This document shows, in pieces, positions 1 to 9,286 of a stretch of 64,000 bases of DNA; position 1 is the first letter of the stretch; each line of letters begins with the position of its first letter. The stretch covers positions 1 to 64,000 of the forward strand of contig NZ_JAGJEA010000015.1 in the NCBI RefSeq assembly GCF_018100805.1, read 5' to 3'. Position numbers and translations under genes: made by a program. The notes under the pieces were generated by a model. That model was not told where the DNA came from. It saw only the letters and a program-made list of their open reading frames with translations, and did not search any database. Origin of the DNA: Aquimarina sp. MMG016 (GTDB taxonomy: Bacteria > Bacteroidota > Bacteroidia > Flavobacteriales > Flavobacteriaceae).

Positions 1-8
1 TTGATAAA

Positions 9-827
9 ATGAAAACCGAGAAAGAAATCATAAAGGAATTAAAGAAAAAATGGGATATAAACCCATTCGATTTTTGGATCCCACTTTCTGGAGAAAATGA
101 AGAATACACTTGTTATTTTCGAGATAATGAATTTGACGAAAATTTTGGTTTTGAAAAACTAAATAGAATTTATAACGAGCTTAAAACTGGAAAAATATTT
201 GAGTTTACCTATCCAAAAGAAACGAAAATAATTGACGAACTAAAAGTATCTGAATTTAATGGAAATGATACATTTTACGTAGATGATAATATTGATTTTG
301 TTGTTTATAACACGTACGAAAGAACGATAGCATTTGCAGGAGATGAACTAATAAAACGAATAAAAATTGAATGGACAGAATATGAGAAATTCATTAATCC
401 TTGGACAAGGGATAATTCAATAGATATTGAGCTTGAACTTGAACTTGAAAAACGAATACCAATTTGGAATTCAATTTCGGAATTTTATTTAGACACTGAA
501 TTACAAGATTCTGACTATGAATCGATAATCAATACTTTTCTTAATTCTGACTTACATATATCGGAATTAAAAGAAATTGACCTTTACGAAGTATTTCCAG
601 TACTGAAAGGTAATTTAATAAGTGTGGCAGGCGAATGGAATAGCTTTGATGAAACGTGGCTGAAAGACGCTTGTGCAAAAGCATATTTTAAAAGAAAGAA
701 TAGTTTTTTTAAATGGAAAACAAAGTTTTATAATCGATTTTTGTATTCTTTGAGAAATGACCATTGGACTGAAATAGAAAAACGAATAAAAACGCACTAC
801 AAAAATGGCTCCTATGATTCATTATAG
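9..827 (+). CDS. Hypothetical protein, possible DUF7079-like C-terminal half
   Basis: A 272-residue soluble protein with no signal peptide or membrane segment. The C-terminal half (about residues 150-220) carries a spaced pattern FYLDTEL, then FPVLKGNL, AGEW and FDETWL. I associate this pattern with a family of small uncharacterised proteins (DUF7079-like); this comes from memory and was not searched. The N-terminal half is rich in acidic and aromatic residues and I do not recognise it. The ATG at 9 is the first one visible, but the frame is open to the window edge, so the true start may lie upstream. It is the first of five + strand hypothetical genes with strongly AT-rich sequence. Function unknown. 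Confidence 0.75.
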   Translation: MKTEKEIIKELKKKWDINPFDFWIPLSGENEEYTCYFRDNEFDENFGFEKLNRIYNELKTGKIFEFTYPKETKIIDELKVSEFNGNDTFYVDDNIDFVVYNTYERTIAFAGDELIKRIKIEWTEYEKFINPWTRDNSIDIELELELEKRIPIWNSISEFYLDTELQDSDYESIINTFLNSDLHISELKEIDLYEVFPVLKGNLISVAGEWNSFDETWLKDACAKAYFKRKNSFFKWKTKFYNRFLYSLRNDHWTEIEKRIKTHYKNGSYDSL

Positions 828-938
828 TTTTGTACCCCTAAAAATAAAATTATTAATCAACGGCTGGTTTCTAAATGAAATAATCCTGCAGATGATCTCA
901 CAACGAAATCATAACCCGAGTCGTTATAACTAAATCGA

Positions 939-1610
939 ATGAAAAGTAAATCTATAATTGTTTCTTTTTTATTATTAATTGGAATTTCTTGTAAAACATA
1001 TGAGAAAAAAGCTAATTCAGAAAACAGAATAAAAATTGAGTGGGTTGAAAATCTAAATGGCGATTTTTCTTTTAGAGAAAAATGGAATTATAATGAAGGT
1101 ATTTATAGAAATAAAAATGGTGAATTAAGATTAGACACTGGACTTTTTCCTCCAGAATTCCAAAAAGTTATAAACCGAATGAAAGATGAAACAGGAGAAA
1201 TATTCAAAGATTCATTAAGTAAATATTATAAAATCATAGATACAACGCATATATTCCATTCTATAAAATCCGAAACAAATGTTTATGAAGGTACAATTTA
1301 CGACCATATGGAATTTAAAAAAATGAAAAATAGTGGAATTAAAGGAGAAACAATAAATAATATTTCAGGATATAGTCATTTACATATTAAATTAGAAAAT
1401 GAGCATTGTTATGCTTGGAATCAATATAATAGTACACGAAATTTAGGAAATCATATTTTCAATTTAAAAAATGGGAAAATTTTAATTGATAAGTCATTGT
1501 TTCTAAAAGGAATCATAAAAGCTGAATTTGATTTTAATTTTAAAAATACTTTGGCGTTAAAAGAAAAATTATTTTGGAAAGGGAAAATATACAGTACTAT
1601 TAAAAGATAA
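939..1610 (+). CDS. Hypothetical lipoprotein
   Basis: A 223-residue protein starting with a charged stretch, a hydrophobic segment and a lipobox ending at Cys18 (LIGISC), so it should be an SPII-processed lipoprotein on the inner or outer membrane. The mature part has mixed alpha/beta character with many Lys, Asn and Tyr residues. I recognise no domain. It lies 111 bases after the preceding gene; that spacer holds an imperfect inverted repeat (859-869 with 913-925). No promoter or terminator was found on either side. Function unknown; the gene is real on length, signal peptide and codon use. Confidence 0.75.
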   Translation: MKSKSIIVSFLLLIGISCKTYEKKANSENRIKIEWVENLNGDFSFREKWNYNEGIYRNKNGELRLDTGLFPPEFQKVINRMKDETGEIFKDSLSKYYKIIDTTHIFHSIKSETNVYEGTIYDHMEFKKMKNSGIKGETINNISGYSHLHIKLENEHCYAWNQYNSTRNLGNHIFNLKNGKILIDKSLFLKGIIKAEFDFNFKNTLALKEKLFWKGKIYSTIKR

Positions 1611-1769
1611 ATAAAAAACCAACATACAACACCATATTAATTTCTAGGCTGTTGCTAATCACGAAATCGCTTCAAAATTTTCTCTAGCTCGTCCAACTTT
1701 GTTAATTTAGATGCTTAACTACACAACTAACTTCATACAAAACTGTTGGTAACACATTATGATAACTAA

Positions 1770-2660
1770 ATGAGATTATTAATTTTAATATTACTAATGC
1801 AGTTTAAAATAATGTTTGGACAAGACTTAGATTCTTTAAGGAAAATTTACTTCAAGGATTTCAAAGAGACATTTAAGAATGAGAGTTTTGAAATTGGTGA
1901 TATGATTATTAAACAAGATTCAGGAAAGAGTTATTTTGAAATTGATATTGTTCCCCAAACAAAAAAGGTGTATGCTATAAAACAAACATTTAAATATGAA
2001 GATGGTTGGGGTTATAAAAACAATAGTATTCTTAACATAATCAAAGTAGGAAAAAAAGGAACTTCAAGGACTTTTTCTGGAATGGAACCAAATCCTTTCA
2101 TCAGTTATACTTGTTCAGTGGGCGATACCATAGTTATTCCTATTTACTGGGATAGCCATATTATAGCAAATAAATTCTCATCTGGAAATAATCAGGAATA
2201 TAATATTTGGGGTAAAATAGATTTGCAGACTAAAATATGGAAACAAGAAGAAAGGCAATTGGATTGGGATATAACAAATAACGTAGATGAATTGAAAGTA
2301 ATAGATCTATTTTCGAGCTATTCCATTCATAGAGGTTTACGTGAAGAAACGGTTAGCCATTCTATTCGATTTGAAGCTATCAACCCAGGTAAGTTTACTT
2401 TACAAATAGGCGATACAAAATTACCTATTATTATTTTTTCAAAAGGAAAAAGTATTAGGAAATATGTTACGCAGGTTAGGGGGCATCAATGGGAGGATAA
2501 TGTAACTTCTACAGCACTTCCTTATGATCATACTAAAGAAATAAAATATGCAATATTAAGAGTAGGTGATAAGATTGACGTAACATACAACACGTATATA
2601 CAAGAAATTAAAAACCCTTCAAAATCGAATCTAAAACTGGAAATAAATAAACAAAATTAA
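1770..2660 (+). CDS. Hypothetical secreted protein
   Basis: A 296-residue protein with a Sec-type signal peptide (about residues 1-18, ending FGQ before DLDSL) and no lipobox cysteine, so it is probably periplasmic or exported. The mature part is rich in beta-strand-forming patterns and ends in a Lys/Asn-rich tail. No catalytic motif is recognised. The 159-base spacer before it contains ACCAACA (1618-1624) and its inverted copy TGTTGGT (1744-1750). The start ATG at 1770 directly precedes the hydrophobic signal sequence. It may be part of the same accessory stretch as its neighbours. Function unknown. Confidence 0.7.
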   Translation: MRLLILILLMQFKIMFGQDLDSLRKIYFKDFKETFKNESFEIGDMIIKQDSGKSYFEIDIVPQTKKVYAIKQTFKYEDGWGYKNNSILNIIKVGKKGTSRTFSGMEPNPFISYTCSVGDTIVIPIYWDSHIIANKFSSGNNQEYNIWGKIDLQTKIWKQEERQLDWDITNNVDELKVIDLFSSYSIHRGLREETVSHSIRFEAINPGKFTLQIGDTKLPIIIFSKGKSIRKYVTQVRGHQWEDNVTSTALPYDHTKEIKYAILRVGDKIDVTYNTYIQEIKNPSKSNLKLEINKQN

Positions 2661-2692
2661 ACTACCATCACCAAGGTAACAAGTTGAATAAA

Positions 2693-3220
2693 ATGGAAAT
2701 TGAATATTTATTTGAGAAATTAAATTTAGAAAAGAATAGTGACGATCTTTATGACTTTTGGGGAAATTCTTTTCAAATGAATATAAGTGGTTTTCAAATT
2801 GAAACTTTTGAACAAAGAATCGATTTGCTTAACAAAGCAACAGAAATTGAACATCAAAGATTAATTAATGATGAGGATAGCTGGGCAATCACAGGCTTTA
2901 AAAAATTAAATGAAAATTGGAAAGAGTTTGACTTTGAATATGGAAAGGAAATGCTTTTTAATGCTATCAGATATGATTTGGCTTATTCAAATTCAGAAAG
3001 AATGTCATTGGAGAATGCCAGGAAATTTCATCATTTGATAATGTCTGATTATGAAAAGAAAAATACTTTTATATACTGTAATTACGATAAGAGTCCTTGG
3101 GATAAGAGCTCTGGCGGATATGGTGGTTGGAATCTAACTGATGATTGGACTTTTGACATAGGGATTATACTAATTAATTCGCATAAACTGACATTTAATT
3201 ATTTTTTAAGTGAAGACTAA
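2693..3220 (+). CDS. Hypothetical cytosolic protein
   Basis: A 175-residue soluble protein with no signal peptide, rich in Trp, Tyr, Asp and Glu. The ATG at 2693 is preferred over an in-frame TTG nine bases upstream. It follows the secreted-protein gene at 1770-2660 by only 32 bases, so the two may be co-transcribed. Secreted or lipoprotein genes paired with small acidic proteins are often toxin/immunity pairs, but nothing here identifies a toxin, so that is only a thought. The C-terminal part has a Gly-rich stretch (SSGGYGGW). No family recognised. Confidence 0.7.
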   Translation: MEIEYLFEKLNLEKNSDDLYDFWGNSFQMNISGFQIETFEQRIDLLNKATEIEHQRLINDEDSWAITGFKKLNENWKEFDFEYGKEMLFNAIRYDLAYSNSERMSLENARKFHHLIMSDYEKKNTFIYCNYDKSPWDKSSGGYGGWNLTDDWTFDIGIILINSHKLTFNYFLSED

Positions 3221-3348
3221 AACCAGTTGTCAATAATATATAACTATAATTACGGCAGATTATACTAAACCTGAATCCGCTTAGAATTGCTAATTTAATC
3301 CATAAATGACGGTTATATGAGCCGTTATAAATCATTTGATGTAAATAT

Positions 3349-3942
3349 ATGGAAAGATATACTGTTTTCACTAAAACAAAGGTTATTAATAACACCTTGG
3401 CTGTTAAGGAAAATATTATTAGATGGTTGTCAGATAACCAAATAATCCTATTGAAACCAAATGAGGGTGAATCATTGCATTATGCCGGATCTAGATATAC
3501 AGATATAGTAGAGGAAGATTGGAGTGGTGAAGTTGAGTTTATTACTCAAAAAAGGGAGTTAAGACATGTTTTGAATTGGGATTTGGGCGTAGACTTTTTT
3601 CTCCCTGATAGGGTGGTTTGCCCTAAATGTCAAAAGGATTTAATTAAAGATATTGATCCTGCAACCTTTTACGGAGAAGATAATAAACAACAAGATCCTA
3701 ATGAGATAAAATTTATAAGTGAATTAGCTAAAGGAATTTCAGCTTGGAATTCTGGAAAAGAAGTATCTCTGAATTGTCACAATTGTAAACGCAAAACTCT
3801 AATAGAAAATTATGATTATGATAACAGTTTAATTTTTACCAACTTTGCAATCATTTTTTGGAACTGGCCAGAATTGAATGATAAATTCAAAAATGAATTT
3901 AAACAAAAACTCGGTGAGGATATTTTGATTGAAACACTCTAA
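3349..3942 (+). CDS. Hypothetical protein with two CxxC motifs (zinc-ribbon-like)
   Basis: A 197-residue soluble protein. Two cysteine pairs, CPKC at about residue 91 and CHNC at about residue 141, are placed as in a split zinc ribbon in which four cysteines bind one zinc ion. The N-terminal 85 residues are a separate mixed region, and the C-terminal 50 residues are aromatic-rich (FWNWPEL). I do not recognise the family; zinc ribbons occur in nucleic-acid-binding and purely structural roles alike. The 128-base spacer upstream ends in a GAGCCGTTATAA element also present, with one change, before the gene at 939. It is the last gene of the accessory + strand run. Confidence 0.7.
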   Translation: MERYTVFTKTKVINNTLAVKENIIRWLSDNQIILLKPNEGESLHYAGSRYTDIVEEDWSGEVEFITQKRELRHVLNWDLGVDFFLPDRVVCPKCQKDLIKDIDPATFYGEDNKQQDPNEIKFISELAKGISAWNSGKEVSLNCHNCKRKTLIENYDYDNSLIFTNFAIIFWNWPELNDKFKNEFKQKLGEDILIETL

Positions 3943-4141
3943 AAAACAATTTACAACAATAGCAACATCACAAAACCCAATGATTTCTAGAAAAAACAAA
4001 TTCAATAGCCTCTTGTTAAGAATACTTTTCTGTTTAGCTGAGTTGGTAAAATTTAAATTTGAGTGGATTATATAGATTTTTATCAGGTCTAAGATGACAT
4101 TTTTATCAAAAAATTGAATTTAGGCGATTTCGCTTCAGGGT

Positions 4142-6058
4142 CTATTTTTTTAGATTGTTATTCAGAACCTTTAGAGGGTTTCCTTTTTCTTCAAGATACT
4201 TTTCTGCTATCGACTTTGCTCCACTTATATTTAAATGATAAAAATCGCGATAAACGATTTGTTCATTAAGCACATATTCGCATTTACCATCGACACACAT
4301 TACATCGTTCATATTAATAATGGTAACTGAAGGAAATCTTTTCTTGATTTCCTGCACAATATACTTTTCCGGACGTTTGTAACATGGAATCAATAAATCT
4401 TTCTTCAAAAACTGAGCTCCCATTTTAGCTTTATGCAACTTCATTTTATGTGCATTGGTCGGAATTGTCATCCTTAAATGATCAATAATAACTACGTTCT
4501 TTTTCAACGCTACTAATTCTTGTATAGATTCGAGTATTTGATTGTAATTTTCTGAATCAATTGCCATGGCCTCCCAAAATGCTGCGATACAAATAACATC
4601 CATTTTTTTGGCATATTCGAATCTCTTTTTTCCATAGTCATCACCAGATGTATCAGGATAATCTAAATTACGTAATAACGGATAACCTGGAGCCGCACTA
4701 ACATCAAAATACATATTAGCATCCTTAGCTAATATATCAACAAAATAGGCAGAATGATTAGCAAAAGAATCTCCTATCAAAATACCATCAACTTTATTTT
4801 TAACTACCCCTAAATTGCACTCTTTATAGTTACCAATTCTATGTGTATTGTAGCAATTAGATCTTACTTCATCCGGAAAATTCGCTTTTCTATTAAACTC
4901 AGTTAGATTAGGAAAACGATGAGGAAATCCATCTTTACTATCAATTACTCCATAAATAAAACCGGCAACCATTACACTTGGAAATAAAATATAGAGTACT
5001 GTTTTCGAAAATCCATACTTGAATTTATACCTAAAAGGCTGCTCGACAAATCTCCAAGAAAAATATGACAATAAAATTGTAGCTGTAATAATCATTAAGA
5101 CTATCGGCAATGTTAACTCAAAACCTAAATATTTTGTGAACACTATTATTGGCCAATGCCACAAATACATTGAATACGATAGTAATCCTAAAAATACAAT
5201 ACTCTGAAACTCAAATATACGATTGACTACGCCTTTTGAATCTTCTTCTTTTCCTGACAAAATCAACAATACAGCGCCCAAACAAGGCCAAAAAGCATTT
5301 AACCCAGGGAAAACACTATCTTTTGTTAACACTATAGCTGGTATAACAACAAGTAAAATTCCTATAATAGAAATGATGTGATTAATTGATTTTGTACGCT
5401 TCGGAATTCGCTCCCACAATATTGCTAAAATTGCTCCCATCAAAGGCTCAAAAAAACGAGCTGGCAACAAAAAATATGCCATAGACTTATCTTCTCCCGT
5501 CAAATAAACCGATAACAGAATGGTACAAATTAAAAATGCAATAGCAACGTATACTCTAGTACTTAAACCAAAGAAACGATGAAGAATTAACATTAAAATG
5601 GGCCAAACCAAATAAAATTGTTCTTCAACAGATAAGGACCAAGTATGCAGCAATGGCATAAATTCAGTATTCCAAGCAAAATAATCATTATTAGCTACCC
5701 ATAAATAGAAGTTATTTGTACTCAACATTGTATGTAACACCGTTCGAGAATAACTTTCAAAATCATTGGGAAACAAAAACAAATATGCAGGAATCGTAAT
5801 CACTGCTAAAACAAAAATTAAAACAGGGATAATCCTTCGTATTCTTCTCATGTAAAATTCTTTGAAAGAAAATGAATTACTGAGAAGCTGTTTATTTATA
5901 GAACTCGTTATTAAATAGCCAGAAATCACAAAAAACACATCAACACCAACAAACCCACCACTAAATACTGAAAAATCGAGATGAAATAGAATTACTAAAA
6001 AAACCGAAATTGCCCTTAAACCATCAATATCAGGACGATAGATAAGAATTTTACTCAC
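4142..6058 (-). CDS. Acyltransferase family 3 (OafA/YrhL type) with C-terminal SGNH domain
   Basis: A 638-residue membrane protein. The N-terminal ~350 residues carry about ten hydrophobic segments and open with the family signature YRPDIDGLRAISV and the catalytic-region motif GGFVGVDVFFVISGYLI. The C-terminal ~240 residues form a periplasmic SGNH hydrolase-like domain, with GDSFANHS as the Ser block and YRDFYHLN carrying the Asp/His pair. Known members O-acetylate surface glycans such as LPS O-antigen or peptidoglycan; the AT3-SGNH fusion is the common full-length form at about 600-700 residues. The substrate cannot be read from sequence. It stands alone, with a 455-base gap upstream and the accessory region downstream. 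Confidence 0.92.
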   Translation of the reverse strand: MSKILIYRPDIDGLRAISVFLVILFHLDFSVFSGGFVGVDVFFVISGYLITSSINKQLLSNSFSFKEFYMRRIRRIIPVLIFVLAVITIPAYLFLFPNDFESYSRTVLHTMLSTNNFYLWVANNDYFAWNTEFMPLLHTWSLSVEEQFYLVWPILMLILHRFFGLSTRVYVAIAFLICTILLSVYLTGEDKSMAYFLLPARFFEPLMGAILAILWERIPKRTKSINHIISIIGILLVVIPAIVLTKDSVFPGLNAFWPCLGAVLLILSGKEEDSKGVVNRIFEFQSIVFLGLLSYSMYLWHWPIIVFTKYLGFELTLPIVLMIITATILLSYFSWRFVEQPFRYKFKYGFSKTVLYILFPSVMVAGFIYGVIDSKDGFPHRFPNLTEFNRKANFPDEVRSNCYNTHRIGNYKECNLGVVKNKVDGILIGDSFANHSAYFVDILAKDANMYFDVSAAPGYPLLRNLDYPDTSGDDYGKKRFEYAKKMDVICIAAFWEAMAIDSENYNQILESIQELVALKKNVVIIDHLRMTIPTNAHKMKLHKAKMGAQFLKKDLLIPCYKRPEKYIVQEIKKRFPSVTIINMNDVMCVDGKCEYVLNEQIVYRDFYHLNISGAKSIAEKYLEEKGNPLKVLNNNLKK

Positions 6059-6513
6059 TTATATTCAAAATATTATATTCTGCATTTCATAAAAATCCAA
6101 CTTTAGAGGATAACAAAATACCTTTGCTACAATTATGAAACTTTTTAATGCGCAAAAATAGCATTTTAGATTCTGATTAAAAATAAGTTAGTTATTTCTT
6201 ATTAAGAGTTAAGTAAATTTCTAAGATAAGCCCTAGAGAATTAAACTCTAAGAGGTTAAAAATGTGCCAACAACATATAAAAAATATAAAAACAGTTCTC
6301 GAAATCGTTGATTATTTGCTAAGCATTCAAATATAAATTAAATGTGGCAAGGTTTATCTTTAACCTGTTTAAACCTTAATTAAAGCTGACAACCCGGTCA
6401 ACCAAAACTTTTTGATTTATGATACGGATTATATATCAAAAAGGGAAGTAACCTATGGTTAAACTTCCCTTTTCAAACTCTATATAAAGTATAAAAAATA
6501 CTTCCACTATGAA
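6059..6513. other. Intergenic region, 455 bases
   Basis: This stretch separates the acyltransferase start from the stop of the secreted protein at 6514; both genes lie on the minus strand. It contains the terminator at 6439-6473 and, at 6153-6160, a minus-strand -7-like element (TATTTTTG when read on that strand) that could serve the acyltransferase, without a clear -33 element. I see no RNA gene or coding region in it. Confidence 0.5.
6439..6473 (-). terminator. Rho-independent terminator of the 6514-7092 gene
   Basis: The arms AAAAGGGAAGT (6439-6449) and ACTTCCCTTTT (6463-6473) pair perfectly, and the pairing continues through AACC/GGTT across a two-base bulge. Read on the minus strand, the hairpin lies about 40 bases after the stop at 6514 and is followed by a short T run. 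Confidence 0.75.
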
Positions 6514-7092
6514 TTAAAACTTAAAACTCCCCAAAAAACGCTTTCCATTATCTACTTGTATCACAGCTTTAGTACTATATTTGGAAAAGTCAATCTTCTT
6601 TTTGATCATTACTTTGCTAGATCTTATAGTGGGTATAAGGTTCACTCCCTTCTTGTCAGTAATTGTAATACTCACTTCTTTTTCCAAAGGATTAGGAATA
6701 TACAATAATACAATGCTACCTTTTTTCTTAAAAACAGGCTTGAATACCTCTAACGGAGTTTCTACCTTTTCTGCTTTCCCTTGTACAAATTTGAATATGG
6801 TTTGCACAACCTTATACTCGTTTTCTAACGTAACTAAAAATGTATTCCCCTCTAAATTTGTTAAAGAGAACTGATTTTGTAAAACATCGGGAGTTTTGGC
6901 TTTCTCTCTATACAATGTTTTATTATTTGTATCCTCTATGATTACTTTAGTTTTTACATTCTCAAAACCATGATATGCTAAAACTACTTTTTTGTTTTTA
7001 GAGGATAATAAAACTATACTTCCTTCTACTTCATTGCTAAATCCTATGTTACCCATCAATAGAGCTAGAATAAAAATGATACTTGCTTTCAT
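6514..7092 (-). CDS. Small secreted protein of unknown function
   Basis: A 192-residue protein with a Sec signal peptide (about residues 1-19, cleaved near FSNEVEG). The mature part is beta-rich, with repeated short strand patterns and many Lys/Val residues. It looks like one or two immunoglobulin-like or Por-secretion-like beta-sandwich units, but it lacks the PNP...G..Y pattern needed to call a sorting domain. It is divergently arranged with the LytS-type kinase at 7356, separated by 263 bases that hold one copy of the 12-base inverted element. A divergent neighbour of a LytTR system is a plausible target gene; that is inference. It has its own terminator at 6439-6473. Confidence 0.75.
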   Translation of the reverse strand: MKASIIFILALLMGNIGFSNEVEGSIVLLSSKNKKVVLAYHGFENVKTKVIIEDTNNKTLYREKAKTPDVLQNQFSLTNLEGNTFLVTLENEYKVVQTIFKFVQGKAEKVETPLEVFKPVFKKKGSIVLLYIPNPLEKEVSITITDKKGVNLIPTIRSSKVMIKKKIDFSKYSTKAVIQVDNGKRFLGSFKF

Positions 7093-7290
7093 AATACTCC
7101 TATTTTTTGATTATTGTTTGCTTCCTTAATTTTAAATTTTATATGAATGTATGGCAATCATTAAGGCTCATGTAACAAAAAGGACAAGCATACCGGTATG
7201 AAGTACACATAACGGAATTTGTTTATATATCAAGTTTTATAAGTTGTTTATCTCAAAAATTGATGAAATAGTCATTTGTCCTTTATTTTT

Positions 7291-7302
7291 AACTACTGGT
7301 CA
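7291..7302. repeat. 12-base element upstream of the LytS gene (inverted copy at 9230-9241)
   Basis: AACTACTGGTCA at 7291-7302 recurs as its exact reverse complement at 9230-9241, so the two copies bracket the LytS/LytTR pair. It may be a regulator binding site or chance. Confidence 0.4.
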
Positions 7303-7355
7303 CAAAAACTTTACCTGTGGTAGTAGTCCTGTAGAAATAATTGTAATATAGCAGT

Positions 7356-8411
7356 ATGATCTGGCTAAAAAAATATGATTCATGGTCGTTGGAGCGCATT
7401 ATCCGCCATATATTGTATTGGGGTGCTTGGAGTTCTTTTTATGTATTTACCAATTATTTTATCAGTATTAATAAAGCACTATGGCAATGGGCTTTTTTTG
7501 AAGCATTAGTACTTCCGATGAAAATAGGCTGTGCTTATATGATTGCTTACGTAATAATGCCTAAATATTTATATCAGCAGAAATATCTTAAATTTATTCT
7601 GATTGCCGGGATAACTGCTTTATTTTTTGGTTGGTTATTATACCTCATGTATTATGGAGTAGTTTATCCAAAGATTTTAGGCAAAGATGATAACTTTAAC
7701 ACTTTTAGAAGTTTTGTCTTCAAAGGGGTAGAATTGGCTTATATATCAGGAATGGTGTTAGGTATTAAATTTTTTCAAAACTTTTTACACGAACAAAAAC
7801 GTAACCAGGCATTACTACAAGAAAAAATAGAAGCGGAGTTAAAATATCTGAAGAACCAGGTGCAGCCTCATTTTCTTTTCAATACGCTCAATAACATCTA
7901 TAGCCTTGTACTACAACAAGACAAAAAAGCTGCAGATATGTTGGTAAAATTATCCGAAATACTAGGGTATTTACTCTACGATAGTAATGTATCGCTAATC
8001 CCCTTGTCCTGTGAAATCGAAAATCTGGAAAATTATATAGAACTGGAAAGACTTAGATATGACCGCAAATTAGATTTCAGATACAAAAAATCCAATATTC
8101 CTGATGTATATATTTCGCCATTGATATTGCTCCCTTTTATAGAAAATGCTTTTAAACATGGTCCTGCAAAGGAAGAAAGAGATTCTATTATAGATCTAAG
8201 TATTGAAGTAAAGGGCAATATTTTATACTTTGTTATTAAAAACACCTATAACGAAACCACTATTAATGACAATTTACAGTCTGGTATTGGACTAACTAAT
8301 ATTAAAAAAAGATTAGCTTTAATCTATCCTAAAGAACATGAATTAGATATCATAAAAAAGGATACTTTTAAAATACGTTTGAAGATCACCTTATCAGAAG
8401 GTTTATCATGA
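7356..8411 (+). CDS. LytS/YehU-type sensor histidine kinase
   Basis: A 351-residue membrane kinase. About four hydrophobic segments occupy residues 15-145, followed by a coiled linker and the His_kinase domain. The phosphoacceptor His172 lies in QPHFLFNTLNN, the ATPase N box is PFIENAFKHG, and the G box is SGIGLTNIKKRL. This is the LytS/YpdA class, which signals to LytTR-type regulators by His-Asp phosphotransfer. The stop overlaps the start of the response regulator by four bases (ATGA), so the two are translationally coupled. The sensing part is only membrane helices, so the signal is likely envelope-borne, but it is unknown. The divergent small secreted protein is a candidate target. Confidence 0.93.
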   Translation: MIWLKKYDSWSLERIIRHILYWGAWSSFYVFTNYFISINKALWQWAFFEALVLPMKIGCAYMIAYVIMPKYLYQQKYLKFILIAGITALFFGWLLYLMYYGVVYPKILGKDDNFNTFRSFVFKGVELAYISGMVLGIKFFQNFLHEQKRNQALLQEKIEAELKYLKNQVQPHFLFNTLNNIYSLVLQQDKKAADMLVKLSEILGYLLYDSNVSLIPLSCEIENLENYIELERLRYDRKLDFRYKKSNIPDVYISPLILLPFIENAFKHGPAKEERDSIIDLSIEVKGNILYFVIKNTYNETTINDNLQSGIGLTNIKKRLALIYPKEHELDIIKKDTFKIRLKITLSEGLS

Positions 8412-9178
8412 AAAATACAGTCAATTGCATTATTATCGATGATGAAGAGATGGCTACCAAGGTTATAGCCTCTCATCTTGAGTATGTGCCGGAATTTACT
8501 ATTGTTGGTATTTACCATAGTGCTGTGGAGGCTTTTTTGGCAGTTGAAAACCTAGAGGTAGATGTAATGTTTTTAGACATACAAATGCCCAAAATAACCG
8601 GATTATCTATGCTAAAAATGCTAAAAAAACAGCCTCTTACAGTATTGACTACTGCACATAGAGAATATGCTTTAGAAGGTTTTGAGCTAGAAGTGGTAGA
8701 TTATTTGTTAAAACCTATAGGTCTTCAACGTTTTTTACAGACCATAAGTAAGTTAAAAAGAATGTTATCTACGAATACAAATACCTTACCCCAGGATCAA
8801 TCTATCCAAGAAAATAGTATCACAGAAACTACAGAAAATGAACCACATATTTTCATCAAATCAGAAAGAGCTTTTGTGAAAATAGTATTTGCTACTATTC
8901 TTCAGGTTGAAGCAATTAAAAATCATATTAAGATTGTTACGACACAAGGCACACATATTACCCTAATGCCCATTTCTGAATTTGAGAACAAATTACCTCC
9001 GAATGATTTTATACGTATTCATCGTTCCTTTATTATTAATATTCACCACGTTGTACGGTTTGACAACCATAATGTAACGAATAGGAATGGAGTATTTCCA
9101 ATAGGTCGCTCTTATAAAGAAATATCTAGAGAAGTGTTGAATAAAAGGTTAATTAATCAAAAAAAGAGAAGCAACTAA
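8408..9178 (+). CDS. LytTR-family response regulator
   Basis: A 256-residue DNA-binding response regulator. The receiver domain covers about residues 1-120: acidic pocket at IIDDEE, phosphoacceptor Asp57 in FLDIQMP, conserved Thr in TTAHREY and Lys in LLKPIG. A polar linker (about 125-145) leads to the LytTR DNA-binding domain (about 150-250) with the conserved FIRIHRSFIIN block. It is the cognate partner of the kinase at 7356, whose stop overlaps its start. No terminator follows directly; the stretch 9179-9286 carries the second copy of the 12-base element. Targets cannot be read, but the flanking copies are candidate operators. Confidence 0.93.
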   Translation: MKNTVNCIIIDDEEMATKVIASHLEYVPEFTIVGIYHSAVEAFLAVENLEVDVMFLDIQMPKITGLSMLKMLKKQPLTVLTTAHREYALEGFELEVVDYLLKPIGLQRFLQTISKLKRMLSTNTNTLPQDQSIQENSITETTENEPHIFIKSERAFVKIVFATILQVEAIKNHIKIVTTQGTHITLMPISEFENKLPPNDFIRIHRSFIINIHHVVRFDNHNVTNRNGVFPIGRSYKEISREVLNKRLINQKKRSN

Positions 9179-9229
9179 TATAGTTTAATTGCCTTTCTCA
9201 CTATAAAAGGTATAAAAAACTACTTATTC

Positions 9230-9241
9230 TGACCAGTAGTT
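9230..9241. repeat. Inverted copy of the 12-base element, downstream of the LytTR gene
   Basis: TGACCAGTAGTT is the exact reverse complement of 7291-7302. It lies 52 bases after the regulator stop and about 50 bases outside the terminator of the convergent phosphatase gene. Confidence 0.4.
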
Positions 9242-9286
9242 CAATGTAGCCAATATCCAACCTTCCATCAAAATATTATCTTACAA

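Noticed and set aside
1..4141. True integron attC array
   Set aside because: The inverted spacer arms are suggestive, but the GTTRRRY and RYYYAAC cores are not met in any spacer and no integrase gene is visible, so I report only a cassette-like region.
5019..5207. 62-residue + strand frame
   Set aside because: Antisense to the acyltransferase with no independent support.
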